Assembly: GCA_013003675.1 (NCBI GenBank)
Contig: JABDIP010000433.1
Location: 1 to 8,286, forward strand
Direction of reading: 5' to 3'
DNA: 8,286 nucleotides
Source: Inquilinus sp.
Lineage (GTDB): Bacteria > Pseudomonadota > Alphaproteobacteria > DSM-16000 > Inquilinaceae
In this document: piece by piece, positions 1-5,845 of the stretch
Layout: each line of letters begins with the position of its first letter
Numbering within the stretch: the stretch's first letter is position 1
Notes under the pieces: model-generated
Database searches by the model: none
Seen by the model: the letters and a program-made list of their open reading frames with translations, nothing else
Told to the model about the DNA's origin: nothing
Program-made: the position numbers and the translations under genes

Positions 1-2
1 CC

Positions 3-86
3 AAGGCCGGCAGCGAGGCCAAGATCGCCCTCAACCTCGACCATCTGCACCTGTTCGACCCGGAGACGGAGCAGGCGATTTATTAA
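3..86 (+). CDS. C-terminal end of a sugar-type ABC transporter ATP-binding protein (partial)
   Basis: Only the last 27 codons and the TAA stop lie in the window. The frame ends with the segment LHLFDPETEQAIY. In the MalK/UgpC/MsmX family of carbohydrate importer ATPases, the second TOBE/OB-fold domain typically ends with a strand of the form hxFDpeTgxai, and this tail fits. The protein would be a cytoplasmic ATPase that drives uptake of a sugar or glycerol-3-phosphate through inner-membrane permeases that are not visible here. The Walker motifs and the signature motif lie upstream of the window, so the family call rests on the tail alone and the substrate cannot be given. It is the last gene of whatever operon precedes it, unless the small gene 52 bases downstream is cotranscribed. 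Confidence 0.6.
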   Translation, partial: KAGSEAKIALNLDHLHLFDPETEQAIY

Positions 87-138
87 GGTCTCGGCTGTAG
101 TTGGAGCTGGAAGTCAACCGCGGCGGCGGCCAGGGACC

Positions 139-300
139 ATGAAGCGCGGCATCTATCTCTTCCTGTTCGGTGTCCTCGTGGGCATTGCCCTGGGGATCTG
201 GTTCGCCGGGTTCCTGGAGATCGACCGCTGTCTCGACAGGGGCGGACGCTGGGACAGGGGCAGCGCGACTTGTGACCTCACGCCAGTCGACGGCGGCTGA
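139..300 (+). CDS. Small membrane-anchored protein with a CLDxGGRWD...C motif
   Basis: This is a 53-residue protein. The N-terminus is MKRGIY followed by one hydrophobic segment at about residues 5-25 (LFLFGVLVGIALGIWFAGFL). Next comes the short polar segment EIDRCLDRGGRWDRGSATCD. Two cysteines flank a GGRW core, a pattern I recall from small uncharacterised exported or membrane proteins of alphaproteobacteria. With Lys2-Arg3 before the hydrophobic stretch, the likely topology puts the cysteine-bearing tail in the periplasm, where the pair could form a disulfide. The start is the first ATG after the upstream stop, with a modest AGGGA ribosome-binding site directly before it. It begins 52 bases after the ABC ATPase stop, so readthrough transcription is possible. 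The function is unknown. It is too short for many gene callers, but the membrane segment and the cysteine motif support it as real. Confidence 0.6.
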   Translation: MKRGIYLFLFGVLVGIALGIWFAGFLEIDRCLDRGGRWDRGSATCDLTPVDGG

Positions 301-302
301 CA

Positions 303-374
303 GGCAGTCGGTCGTTTCACGCCCTTCCGCAGCGTCGCGACCGTCGGTAGTATTCGCGCCTTAATCCGACTGCC
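303..374. repeat. 9-bp inverted repeat in the intergenic region between convergent genes
   Basis: GGCAGTCGG (303-311) and its exact complement CCGACTGCC (366-374) bracket 54 bases between the 3' ends of the small membrane gene (+) and the DUF1186 gene (-). The position suits transcription termination, but the loop is long and there is no T-tract, so this is a weak candidate. The rest of 301-434 holds nothing I can name. Confidence 0.25.
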
Positions 375-434
375 CAAGAAACCGCCAGCATGGGCGACGG
401 GCCGGCGATACCGGCGGTCCGCTCGCCGCCTTGG

Positions 435-1364
435 CTAGGTGCTCGTCACCGTCAGGCAGTACTTCTTGAACTTCTTGCCGCTGCCGCAGGGGCAGGGATC
501 GTTGCGGCCGACGTGGCGGAAGGGATTGACCACCGGTTCGAGGGCCCCCCCATCGAGATCGAGGTCGGCCAACCGGTCGAGATCGTAGAAATCGTCGAAA
601 TCCTCGGGTTCGTCGGCCGTTTCGGCCGGTTGGAAGCCGCTCCACGACCGTAGTCGTCCGATCGTGTCGTCGAACGGATACAGCCCCTCGTCAACCATCC
701 GCTGGTCGGGAGGCTTGGTGCGAGCGCGCTCGAACACATCCTTGTAGTCGTCGAAATCGCCGAAGACCAAGTCGATCCGATCGTCGTCGCAGGCTTGGCG
801 CACACGCGGCATCAGATCGTCGAAGCCGAGCAGGGCGATGGCGACGGCCCAGCCATTCCAGACAAAGTTCCCGGCTTCCGGGCGCGTCGGTCCGGTTTCG
901 AAGGTTTGAAGAAAGGTGTGCGCCGCATCGCGGTCGATGGCGCCGTCGAGGACGAAATAGATCCATGCCGAATAGGCCGCGTCGCGGACGAATTCATTGG
1001 CGTCGTCATTCTCGATCAGGGCGACAAGCGGCGCCGGATCGCCGTCGGACAGGCCTATCAGGATTTGCGGCAGGGTCTCGGTGATGGCGTCGCCGAGCAG
1101 TATTTCGAGGCGTTCGCCGTCGCCGCCGAGCAGGCGCAGCAGCGGCCGGTAGGCGCGTTTCTCGCCCAATTCGGCGAGGACATGGACGATCAGGAACACC
1201 GCCTGTTCCTTCCGGTCGTCAAGCTTGCCCGGTTCGCCTGCCCGGTCGAGGATCGACAGGAATGCGGGAACGGTTTCCGGCCGCGCTTCCAGACTGGCCA
1301 AGACAGCCGCTTCCGGGAAGCGTCCGACGACGGCAAATTCCTCGAGAATCGTTTCGATATTCAT
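435..1364 (-). CDS. DUF1186 domain protein with C-terminal SEC-C zinc-binding motif
   Basis: This is a 309-residue soluble protein with no signal peptide. Residues 1 to about 225 are helical and HEAT-like, for example the stretches around LIVHVLAELGEKRAYRPLLRLL and ALIENDDANEFVRDAAYSAW; this is the DUF1186 pattern. A strongly acidic linker follows at about 248-272 (EDFDDFYDLDRLADLDLDG). A SEC-C motif closes the protein: GRNDPCPCGSGKKFKKYCL with C291, C293 and C303. SEC-C motifs bind zinc and often mediate protein or ribosome contacts, as at the C-terminus of SecA. Here the residue before the last cysteine is Tyr302, where the family normally has Cys. The start chosen is ATG at 1364, with a GGAGAAGG ribosome-binding site; the frame also stays open upstream to a GTG at 1478 inside the repeat element. 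The function is unknown. It lies downstream of the photolyase on the same strand, separated by 215 bases that include the element. Confidence 0.85.
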   Translation of the reverse strand: MNIETILEEFAVVGRFPEAAVLASLEARPETVPAFLSILDRAGEPGKLDDRKEQAVFLIVHVLAELGEKRAYRPLLRLLGGDGERLEILLGDAITETLPQILIGLSDGDPAPLVALIENDDANEFVRDAAYSAWIYFVLDGAIDRDAAHTFLQTFETGPTRPEAGNFVWNGWAVAIALLGFDDLMPRVRQACDDDRIDLVFGDFDDYKDVFERARTKPPDQRMVDEGLYPFDDTIGRLRSWSGFQPAETADEPEDFDDFYDLDRLADLDLDGGALEPVVNPFRHVGRNDPCPCGSGKKFKKYCLTVTST

Positions 1365-1450
1365 GCGGCCTTCTCCGCCAATAGCGCGGCGCCAGAATAG
1401 CGGAAATCGCCGCCGCCTTCCATTTGGGGGGATTCCGTTCCTGTTCCAGG

Positions 1451-1583
1451 CTAGTGTCATGGTTTCGAAGTTCGGCACATTTCATGTGCCGGATTTCGGA
1501 AGCTGAATGACACGAGAATCAAATAGTTAGTGTCCCTTTGATCCTGGAATTCGCTCATGCGAATTTCAGAATCGGGACACTAG
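1451..1583. mobile_element. 133-bp two-hairpin MITE-like element, copy 1
   Basis: This copy aligns without gaps to 8031-8163 and matches at 126 of 133 positions by hand count; the first 63 bases are identical. Both ends are CTAGTGTC/GACACTAG. The element contains two imperfect palindromes. Unit 1 (1451-1516) has arms CTAGTGTCAT/ATGACACGAG and an inner stem GGCACAT/ATGTGCC. Unit 2 (1528-1582) has arms TAGTGTCCC/GGGACACTA and an inner stem AATTCGC/GCGAATT. It has no coding capacity of its own and is AT-richer than its surroundings. Its right-end CTAG provides the TAG stop of the photolyase gene (1580-1582, - strand), and its left end is 86 bases upstream of the DUF1186 start. The terminal inverted repeats, small size and high copy identity fit a miniature inverted-repeat transposable element. 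The stable hairpins may also act as a terminator or protect mRNA 3' ends. Confidence 0.8.
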
Positions 1584-3148
1584 AGGTAGGTTTGCGCCGT
1601 GCAATCGCGCTTCAGCCGGTCGGCGCGGCGCTTGATTTCGCGGCGCTCGCCGGCGTCCTTGCGGTCCAGATTGGCCAGTTGATAGCCCATGTGGCGCTGG
1701 CCCTTGATGCGCCGGCGGTTGCGGTCGAGGAAATCCCAGTAGAGCGTGGTGACCGGGCAGGCGTCGTCGCCGGTCGCCCTTTTCGGGTCGTAGCGGCAGC
1801 CCTTGCAGTAGTCGCTCATCCGGTCGATGTAGTTGCCGCTGGCCGCATAGGGCTTGCTGCCGACGATGCCGCCGTCGCCATACTGGCTCATGCCCAGCAC
1901 GTTGGGCAGCGACACCCAGTCGACGGCGTCGGCGTACATCGACATATGCCAGCGATGCACCTCGTAGGGCCGCACGCCGAGCAGCATGGCGAACAGGCCG
2001 AGCACCATCAGCCGCTGGATGTGGTGGGCGTAGGCGTGGTCGACGAGCTGGCCGACCGCCTGCCTCAGGCAGTTCATCTCGGTCTCGCCGGTCCAGTAGA
2101 AGGCCGGCATCGGCAGCTCGGCATCGAGCGCGTTCAGCTCGGCATAGGCCGGCATTTCGCGCCAGTAGATGCCGCGGATGTATTCCCGCCAGCCGAGGAT
2201 CTGCCGGACGAAGCCCTCGACCGAATTGAGTGGCGCGGTGCCCGCCTCATAGGCCGCCACGGCGCCGGCGATGGCCTCTCGCGGATCGAGCAGGTGCAGG
2301 TTGAGAACGGCGGAAATCCGGGCGTGGTAGAGATAGGGCCGGCCGCTCGCCATGGCGTCCTGGTAGCGGCCGAATTTTTCCAGGCGGTGCTTGAAAAAGT
2401 CGTCGAGCGCCTCGCGCGCCTGGGCGGCGGTCACCGGATAGTTGAAAGACTCAAGGGTACCGGGGCTGTCCGGGAAGCGGCGCTCGACCATCTCGATCAC
2501 CGCCCGGGTCGTCCCATCCGGCGGGAAGCCGCGCGGCGGTCCGATCTCCGGCGGGCCGCATTTGCCGAAGCTGGCGCGGTTGTCGCGGTCGAGGTTCCAG
2601 GTGCCGCCGGCCGGCCCGTCGCCTGCCATCAGGATGTTATGCTCGCGGCGCTGCTGGCGGTAGAAGGCTTCCATCTGCAGGGATTTGCGGCCGGCGGCGA
2701 ATTCGGCGAAGCGGTCGCGGCCGCACAGGAAGTGCCGGTCCTCGCGGATGTCCAGGGCTAAACCCTGGTTTTCCGCGGTTTCGCGGATCGCCTGGACGAC
2801 GCGCCAATCGCCGGGCTGGCAGATCACCAAGCTTTCCGGCCGGATCGCCCGCACCTGGCGGGCGATTTCGGCCGCGAAGCCGCCGCGATTGGCGTCGTCC
2901 TCCAGCTCGCTGTAATGGACGGCGATGCCGCGCTGGCGCAGATCGTCGCGGAAATGGCGCATGGCGGCGAAGAACAAGGCCAGCCGGGCCTTGTGCTGCG
3001 GCACATGGGTCGCCTCCTCCGCCACCTCCATCATCAGCACCGCATCGGCGGCGCGGTCGAAGCCGTCGAAAGCCGCGGAGTCCGGTGCGAGCTGGTCGCC
3101 GAGCACCAGCACCAGCCGGCGCGCCGTGGAATCGTTGGGGTTCGGCAT
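1580..3148 (-). CDS. FeS-BCP family photolyase/cryptochrome, PhrB-like, probable (6-4) photolyase
   Basis: This is a 522-residue protein of the deoxyribodipyrimidine photolyase-related family. The antenna domain opens with LVLVLGDQL at residues 12-20, and the FAD-binding helical domain fills the C-terminal half. Cysteines C360, C448, C451 and C464 have spacings of 88, 3 and 13. From memory, these are the same as the four [4Fe-4S] ligands of Agrobacterium PhrB (350, 438, 441, 454). The adjacent histidines H375-H376 sit 15-16 residues after the first ligand, as the active-site pair does in PhrB. PhrB repairs UV-induced (6-4) photoproducts using light, FAD and a lumazine antenna; the same activity is inferred here. 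The ATG at 3148 is preferred because it leaves 11 residues before the first conserved strand. A TTG at 3202 would add 18 unconserved residues. The stop codon lies within the CTAG end of the mobile element. Confidence 0.93.
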   Translation of the reverse strand: MPNPNDSTARRLVLVLGDQLAPDSAAFDGFDRAADAVLMMEVAEEATHVPQHKARLALFFAAMRHFRDDLRQRGIAVHYSELEDDANRGGFAAEIARQVRAIRPESLVICQPGDWRVVQAIRETAENQGLALDIREDRHFLCGRDRFAEFAAGRKSLQMEAFYRQQRREHNILMAGDGPAGGTWNLDRDNRASFGKCGPPEIGPPRGFPPDGTTRAVIEMVERRFPDSPGTLESFNYPVTAAQAREALDDFFKHRLEKFGRYQDAMASGRPYLYHARISAVLNLHLLDPREAIAGAVAAYEAGTAPLNSVEGFVRQILGWREYIRGIYWREMPAYAELNALDAELPMPAFYWTGETEMNCLRQAVGQLVDHAYAHHIQRLMVLGLFAMLLGVRPYEVHRWHMSMYADAVDWVSLPNVLGMSQYGDGGIVGSKPYAASGNYIDRMSDYCKGCRYDPKRATGDDACPVTTLYWDFLDRNRRRIKGQRHMGYQLANLDRKDAGERREIKRRADRLKRDCTAQTYL

Positions 3149-3215
3149 GGTCGTCCGTGTCGAGGCGGCCGCGAAGCCGCGGATTTCGGTATTGCCGTCC
3201 AAACTAGGCCCCGCC

Positions 3216-3245
3216 GCCGCTCCGACCAGGGCCGCTCCGACCGGG
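3216..3245. repeat. Tandem 15-bp direct repeat in a divergent intergenic region
   Basis: GCCGCTCCGACCAGG (3216-3230) is followed immediately by GCCGCTCCGACCGGG (3231-3245), with 14 of 15 bases identical. It lies between the photolyase start (-) and the hypothetical gene (+). It could be slippage duplication or two binding sites spaced by about one and a half helical turns; no known operator is recognised. Confidence 0.5.
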
Positions 3246-3271
3246 GCCAGAGATGTCCGCGACGGAAACGA

Positions 3272-3279
3272 ATGGTTAA
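3272..3279 (-). promoter_or_regulatory. Putative CtrA half-site TTAACCAT upstream of the photolyase gene
   Basis: The - strand reads TTAACCAT, the 8-base form of the CtrA recognition half-site known from Caulobacter. It lies 123 bases upstream of the photolyase ATG and 56 bases upstream of the divergent hypothetical gene, so it could serve either. There is no second good TTAA half at the 7-base spacing (TTTC is present instead). The same octamer recurs at 4584 and 5015. Confidence 0.4.
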
Positions 3280-3335
3280 TCCTTCGACGGGCAGAGTCGG
3301 GGTCTATTCGTGAACGATCGGAATTGGGGTCGAAG

Positions 3336-3884
3336 ATGCTCAGGGTCGAGGAAAGCGAGGCGGCAGCGCTGGGAGCGCGGATCGCCGGGATCTATCTGGC
3401 CGGTCTTGAGCGGACGGTCGGCGTGCCGGATCGCTTCTGGGACGACAGTTTCGCCCTCGGCTTCCTGGTCGGCTGCGTGCTGAAGTCGGCGCCGGCGGCC
3501 GGTTACGAAATGTCCGGCTCGGCCCGGGCGCGGATCGCCGGCGAGGCGCTGGCGAAGCTCTCCGGCCACGATGCGCGGACGCTGGCCGGCCGACTGCGGA
3601 GCCTGGCCCGCGCCGGCGATGTTGATTTCTGCCGCGGCTGGGACAATTCCGAGCGGCTGCTGACCTTCACCTGGGGCTTCCATCCGGACGACAATGGCGA
3701 CCCCGACATCGCCGAGGCACGCCAGCGGGTCGAGCATCTGCGCGCCGCCGGGCTGTTCTCCGGCGAGACGATCTCCGACCACAAGGCGGTCGCCGTCGCC
3801 CTGCAGCTGCTGCTGTTCAACGACGTGATCGTCGAGCGCTTCGGCATCGAGGTCGGCCAACCGGCCACCGGACGCCAGAATTAG
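3336..3884 (+). CDS. Hypothetical protein, 182 aa
   Basis: I do not recognise the family. The protein is 182 residues with no signal peptide. It has a mixed helical composition: a hydrophobic helix at about residues 32-45 (FALGFLVGCVLK), a central Arg/Ala-rich segment (ARIAGEALAKL, then LAGRLRSLARAG), a short acidic-aromatic region (TWGFHPDDNGDPDIAEAR), and a final hydrophobic helix (VAVALQLLLFNDVIVERFG). It has two cysteines and no recognisable catalytic motif, so it is most likely cytoplasmic. The ATG at 3336 follows a GGGG tract acting as a weak ribosome-binding site; the frame is open further upstream, but that part is complementary to the photolyase gene and has skewed composition. Codon use is GC-rich at third positions like its neighbours. 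It is transcribed divergently from the photolyase gene, whose start is 187 bases away, and ends at a strong terminator shared with bactofilin. Confidence 0.75.
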   Translation: MLRVEESEAAALGARIAGIYLAGLERTVGVPDRFWDDSFALGFLVGCVLKSAPAAGYEMSGSARARIAGEALAKLSGHDARTLAGRLRSLARAGDVDFCRGWDNSERLLTFTWGFHPDDNGDPDIAEARQRVEHLRAAGLFSGETISDHKAVAVALQLLLFNDVIVERFGIEVGQPATGRQN

Positions 3885-3946
3885 AGCATCCTCCGTTCAT
3901 CCGACTCCGGCCACAATCCGGTCGGACGGATGACGCGGACGCAAGA

Positions 3947-3974
3947 AAAGCCCGGCCTGAAGAGGCCGGGCTTT
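3947..3974. terminator. Bidirectional intrinsic terminator between convergent genes
   Basis: A perfect 12-bp stem, AAAGCCCGGCCT (3947-3958) with AGGCCGGGCTTT (3963-3974), is closed by a GAAG tetraloop. Read on either strand, the stem is followed by a T-rich run (CTTTCT on +, CTTTTCTT on -). It sits 62 bases after the hypothetical gene and 94 bases after the bactofilin stop, so it can end transcription from both. Confidence 0.9.
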
Positions 3975-4068
3975 CTGGTTCGACGCGAGGGCCCGAAGGG
4001 TGGCCGCGGCATGCCGCCCTTGGGCCGGTCGCTTGGTCGGTCTCCCGAATTGCCGGAAGGCCGTCCGC

Positions 4069-4536
4069 TCAGTCGCTGCCGGTGCCGGCCTCGACCGGCT
4101 TGAAGGCGGTGACTTTGCCGTCGTCTTCGTGCTTGCCGTTGGCCTTGCCCGGTCCCAGACGGCCGAGACGGCCCTCCAGGCTGGCACCTTCCTCGACTTC
4201 GAGACACTCGTGGAAGATGTCGCCGGTCACCCTGGCGGTCTTGGTGAGAACCACCTTGCGCGCCTTGACGTCGCCCGAGAAGGCGCCGCAGATGCGCACC
4301 GTGTCGGCCTCGATCGAACTCTTGATCTCCGGCTCCTCGCCGAGGATCAGGGTCCGGCACTTGATGTTGCCCTCGACGGTGCCGTCGACGGTTATATCCC
4401 CGGTGCTTTCCAGGTCGCCCGTGATCTTCAGATCTGCGCTGATGATCGAGTGCTGAACCTTTTTCTTGCCGGGATCCACGCTGCGGCCACTACCCTCGGG
4501 CCGGGCGGAAGAGGTTTTGTCGTTCTGAAAGATCAT
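4069..4536 (-). CDS. Bactofilin (polymer-forming cytoskeletal protein)
   Basis: This is a 155-residue protein. A polar N-terminal tail (residues 1 to about 27) precedes the bactofilin core at about 28-130, made of short right-handed beta-helix turns with the recurrent pattern G-D-hydrophobic: ADLKITGDLESTGDITVDG, VEGNIKC, IEADTVRICGAFSGDVKA, ARVTGDIFHE. A charged tail follows. Bactofilins polymerise without nucleotide into membrane-associated filaments that place cell-wall enzymes and polar structures; Caulobacter BacA and BacB act in stalk formation. The length fits the small bactofilin class. The start at 4536 has a GGAGTG ribosome-binding site. No M23 peptidase gene, a common bactofilin partner, lies next to it here. 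A TTAACCAT site 47 bases upstream suggests cell-cycle control. The family call is firm; the particular role in this organism is unknown. Confidence 0.93.
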   Translation of the reverse strand: MIFQNDKTSSARPEGSGRSVDPGKKKVQHSIISADLKITGDLESTGDITVDGTVEGNIKCRTLILGEEPEIKSSIEADTVRICGAFSGDVKARKVVLTKTARVTGDIFHECLEVEEGASLEGRLGRLGPGKANGKHEDDGKVTAFKPVEAGTGSD

Positions 4537-4583
4537 GTCCGCGTCACTCCGGTTTCGGTGAGCGGACGTAGAATTAGGGGCAA

Positions 4584-4591
4584 ATGGTTAA
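4584..4591 (-). promoter_or_regulatory. Putative CtrA half-site TTAACCAT upstream of bactofilin
   Basis: The - strand carries TTAACCAT preceded by a further TTAA (together TTAATTAACCAT) within an AT-rich island in otherwise GC-rich DNA, 47 bases upstream of the bactofilin ATG. The location and orientation suit CtrA acting at the promoter. A plausible core promoter overlaps it: TTCGAT, 17 bases, then CTAATT. The site is a half-site, not the full 7-base-spaced pair. Confidence 0.45.
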
Positions 4592-4694
4592 TTAATCGAA
4601 AGCGCCGGCGCCTCGCCGCGCGTTCTGGCGGTGACCGGTCGGCGTGACGATTTCAGCCAAGTAGTTGCACAGCCGCCATACCTTTGGGCCGCAT

Positions 4695-4985
4695 CTAGGC
4701 CCGTAGGCGCGGACGCTCGACGAGGTCGTCGGCGCCGCGCGAGGCGGTCGCATGGCGATGCTCCTCGGTCAGCGCGAGGAAGGCCGTCTCGCACGCTGAC
4801 GGGGCTTGGCGACGGGCGAACAGCCGCGCCAGCATGCCCGGCCGCTCGCCGAGGATGGCGTCGCGCTCGTCGACGAGTTGCTCGACGTCCTCGAACAGCC
4901 GGTTGATCAGGGCCCAGCGCCCTTCGATCTGGCGGTCCAACTCGGCGATGCGCCGACCCTTGCCGGTATTCCTGTCGATGCCCAT
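4695..4985 (-). CDS. Small coiled-coil hypothetical protein
   Basis: This is a 96-residue, highly charged soluble protein. Residues about 12-46 (IAELDRQIEGRWALINRLF, then EDVEQLVDERDAIL) form heptad-like amphipathic helices typical of a short coiled coil. A basic, Ala-rich segment with MLARLFARRQA and a final Arg-rich tail follow. There is no signal peptide, membrane segment or catalytic motif. The start at 4985 is well supported by an AGGAG ribosome-binding site 8 bases before the ATG. It lies on the same strand as bactofilin but 158 bases upstream of it, with a putative CtrA site before each, so the two are probably transcribed separately. The family is not recognised. An adaptor or structural role is only a guess from the coiled coil. 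Confidence 0.75.
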   Translation of the reverse strand: MGIDRNTGKGRRIAELDRQIEGRWALINRLFEDVEQLVDERDAILGERPGMLARLFARRQAPSACETAFLALTEEHRHATASRGADDLVERPRLRA

Positions 4986-5014
4986 GGCCCGGTCTCCTGC
5001 GGATTCTGGTCCGT

Positions 5015-5033
5015 ATGGTTAACGGCAGGTTAC
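5015..5033 (-). promoter_or_regulatory. Putative CtrA box upstream of the coiled-coil gene
   Basis: On the + strand TTAA (5019-5022), seven bases, then TTAC (5030-5033) nearly matches the CtrA consensus TTAA-N7-TTAA. On the - strand the distal half reads TTAACCAT (5022-5015), ending 29 bases before the ATG at 4985. It is the best two-half match among the three sites in this window. Being so close to the start, it may overlap the core promoter, so it could repress or activate. Confidence 0.5.
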
Positions 5034-5083
5034 CGGGCTTTAGCTTAAAAGTGTAGGCATTTCAGGTCTCACAACTTCGCGAG

Positions 5084-5108
5084 GGCGGCCGCCGGCCGGT
5101 CGGCCGCC
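5084..5108 (-). terminator. GC-rich hairpin downstream of the DUF2267 gene
   Basis: GGCGGCC (5084-5090) pairs with GGCCGCC (5102-5108) around an 11-base GC-rich loop that can itself form alternative pairs. It begins 49 bases after the DUF2267 stop. No T-tract follows on the - strand, so it would be a weak or Rho-assisted terminator. Confidence 0.3.
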
Positions 5109-5157
5109 GCCGTTCCGGGCGCGGATCGCCGATCCCCCGCCGATTGCCAGGGCCCGC

Positions 5158-5586
5158 TCAGGCCGGCCACAGCGCCTTCAGTTCGGCCGGCAGCAGGCCC
5201 TTGATGTCGTCGATCTCGCCGACCGAGACGCGGTCCGCCAGCAGTTCGAACACCGCCTCGACCACCGGCTCCGGGTCGAAATTGCCGTCGCGCCGCATCT
5301 CGCGGCCGACATGGTCGAAGAACTGCGCCTTGTGCCGTTCCTTCAGCGGCTTGTGGGCCGGATGCCAGCCCTCGTAGTAGAAGCCGCGGATCAGCATCGG
5401 CAACTGGGCGCCGAGCTGCGCCGCCTCGTCGACCGACATGCGGTCGCGCAGTGCGTGCAGCACCGCGCGCAGCGCGGCATAGGCATCCTGCCGGTTGTCC
5501 CAGTCCAAGCGCTGCATCAAATCCTTCAGCCAGCTATGGGTCAGCTGCAGGGTCTCGTCGAACACCCTAAGTCCGGTCACGCTCAT
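5158..5586 (-). CDS. DUF2267 domain-containing protein
   Basis: This is a 142-residue, entirely helical cytoplasmic protein. It begins MSVTGLRVFDETLQLTHSWLKDL and continues with the DUF2267 hallmarks: a helix ending in LDWDNRQDAYAALRAVLHALRDRM, the segment VDEAAQLGAQLPMLIRGFYYEGW, and a second half-repeat ending DRVSVGEIDDIKGLLPAELKALW. The two VDEAAQLGAQLP and VSVGEIDDIKGLLP segments show the internal duplication of the family. Length is typical and complete. No biochemical function is established; such genes often sit near stress and low-oxygen genes. The ATG at 5586 has a strong AAGGAGA ribosome-binding site. An FNR-type operator and a TATGAT -10 at the right spacing lie about 180-220 bases upstream, so expression is probably raised when oxygen is low. 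It is divergent from the DUF1127-like gene. Confidence 0.9.
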   Translation of the reverse strand: MSVTGLRVFDETLQLTHSWLKDLMQRLDWDNRQDAYAALRAVLHALRDRMSVDEAAQLGAQLPMLIRGFYYEGWHPAHKPLKERHKAQFFDHVGREMRRDGNFDPEPVVEAVFELLADRVSVGEIDDIKGLLPAELKALWPA

Positions 5587-5757
5587 GGTTGCGTCTCCTT
5601 GCCGATCGGTCGTGGTCGTCGCACCGCCGCTCCCGAGGGCCGCGATCGAGGCGGCGCGGGGATGTGGTCGGCCGGTTCCTGGCCCGGTGATCTCAGGCGG
5701 CGCTGACCTGCTGCCGCCGGGTTTCCGCCGCGATCGCGTGGCGATCATCAGCGCCCA

Positions 5758-5806
5758 CAGCCCACATCATACCGAGCCGGCGCGGCGCCGGTTTGATCGG
5801 CATCAA
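5758..5806 (-). promoter_or_regulatory. FNR/FixK-type class II promoter for the DUF2267 gene
   Basis: TTGATCGGCATCAA (5793-5806) is a perfect match to the FNR/FixK/Anr consensus TTGAT-N4-ATCAA. On the - strand a near-consensus -10, TATGAT (5771-5766), is centred 31 bases from the operator centre. That is essentially the spacing of class II FNR promoters, where the operator is centred at -41.5. This predicts transcription starting near 5758. No comparable -10 lies at that distance on the + strand. Because the operator is symmetric, direction is judged only from the -10. Confidence 0.75.
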
Positions 5807-5845
5807 CGCGGCGCCGGATTGACGTGCCAGCCGCCATCGAATTCC

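Noticed and set aside
1538..2761. 407-codon plus-strand open frame across the photolyase region
   Set aside because: It is Val/Ala/His-rich low-complexity translation antisense to the well-supported photolyase, and it starts inside the repeat element.
3149..3202. TTG start at 3202 extending the photolyase by 18 residues
   Set aside because: The extra residues are not part of the family fold, and the ATG at 3148 places the first conserved strand at the usual distance.
4000..4647. 215-codon plus-strand frame over the bactofilin gene
   Set aside because: It runs antisense to a clear bactofilin with a ribosome-binding site and shows no family features.
4686..4702. GGGCC/GGCCC hairpin overlapping the coiled-coil gene stop codon
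   Set aside because: The stem is only 5 bp and no T-tract follows on the - strand, so it is not convincing as a terminator.
5587..5748. N-terminal extension of the DUF2267 protein up to 5748
   Set aside because: The extension is Arg/Gly/Pro/Thr-rich without structure, and a strong AAGGAGA ribosome-binding site precedes the ATG at 5586.
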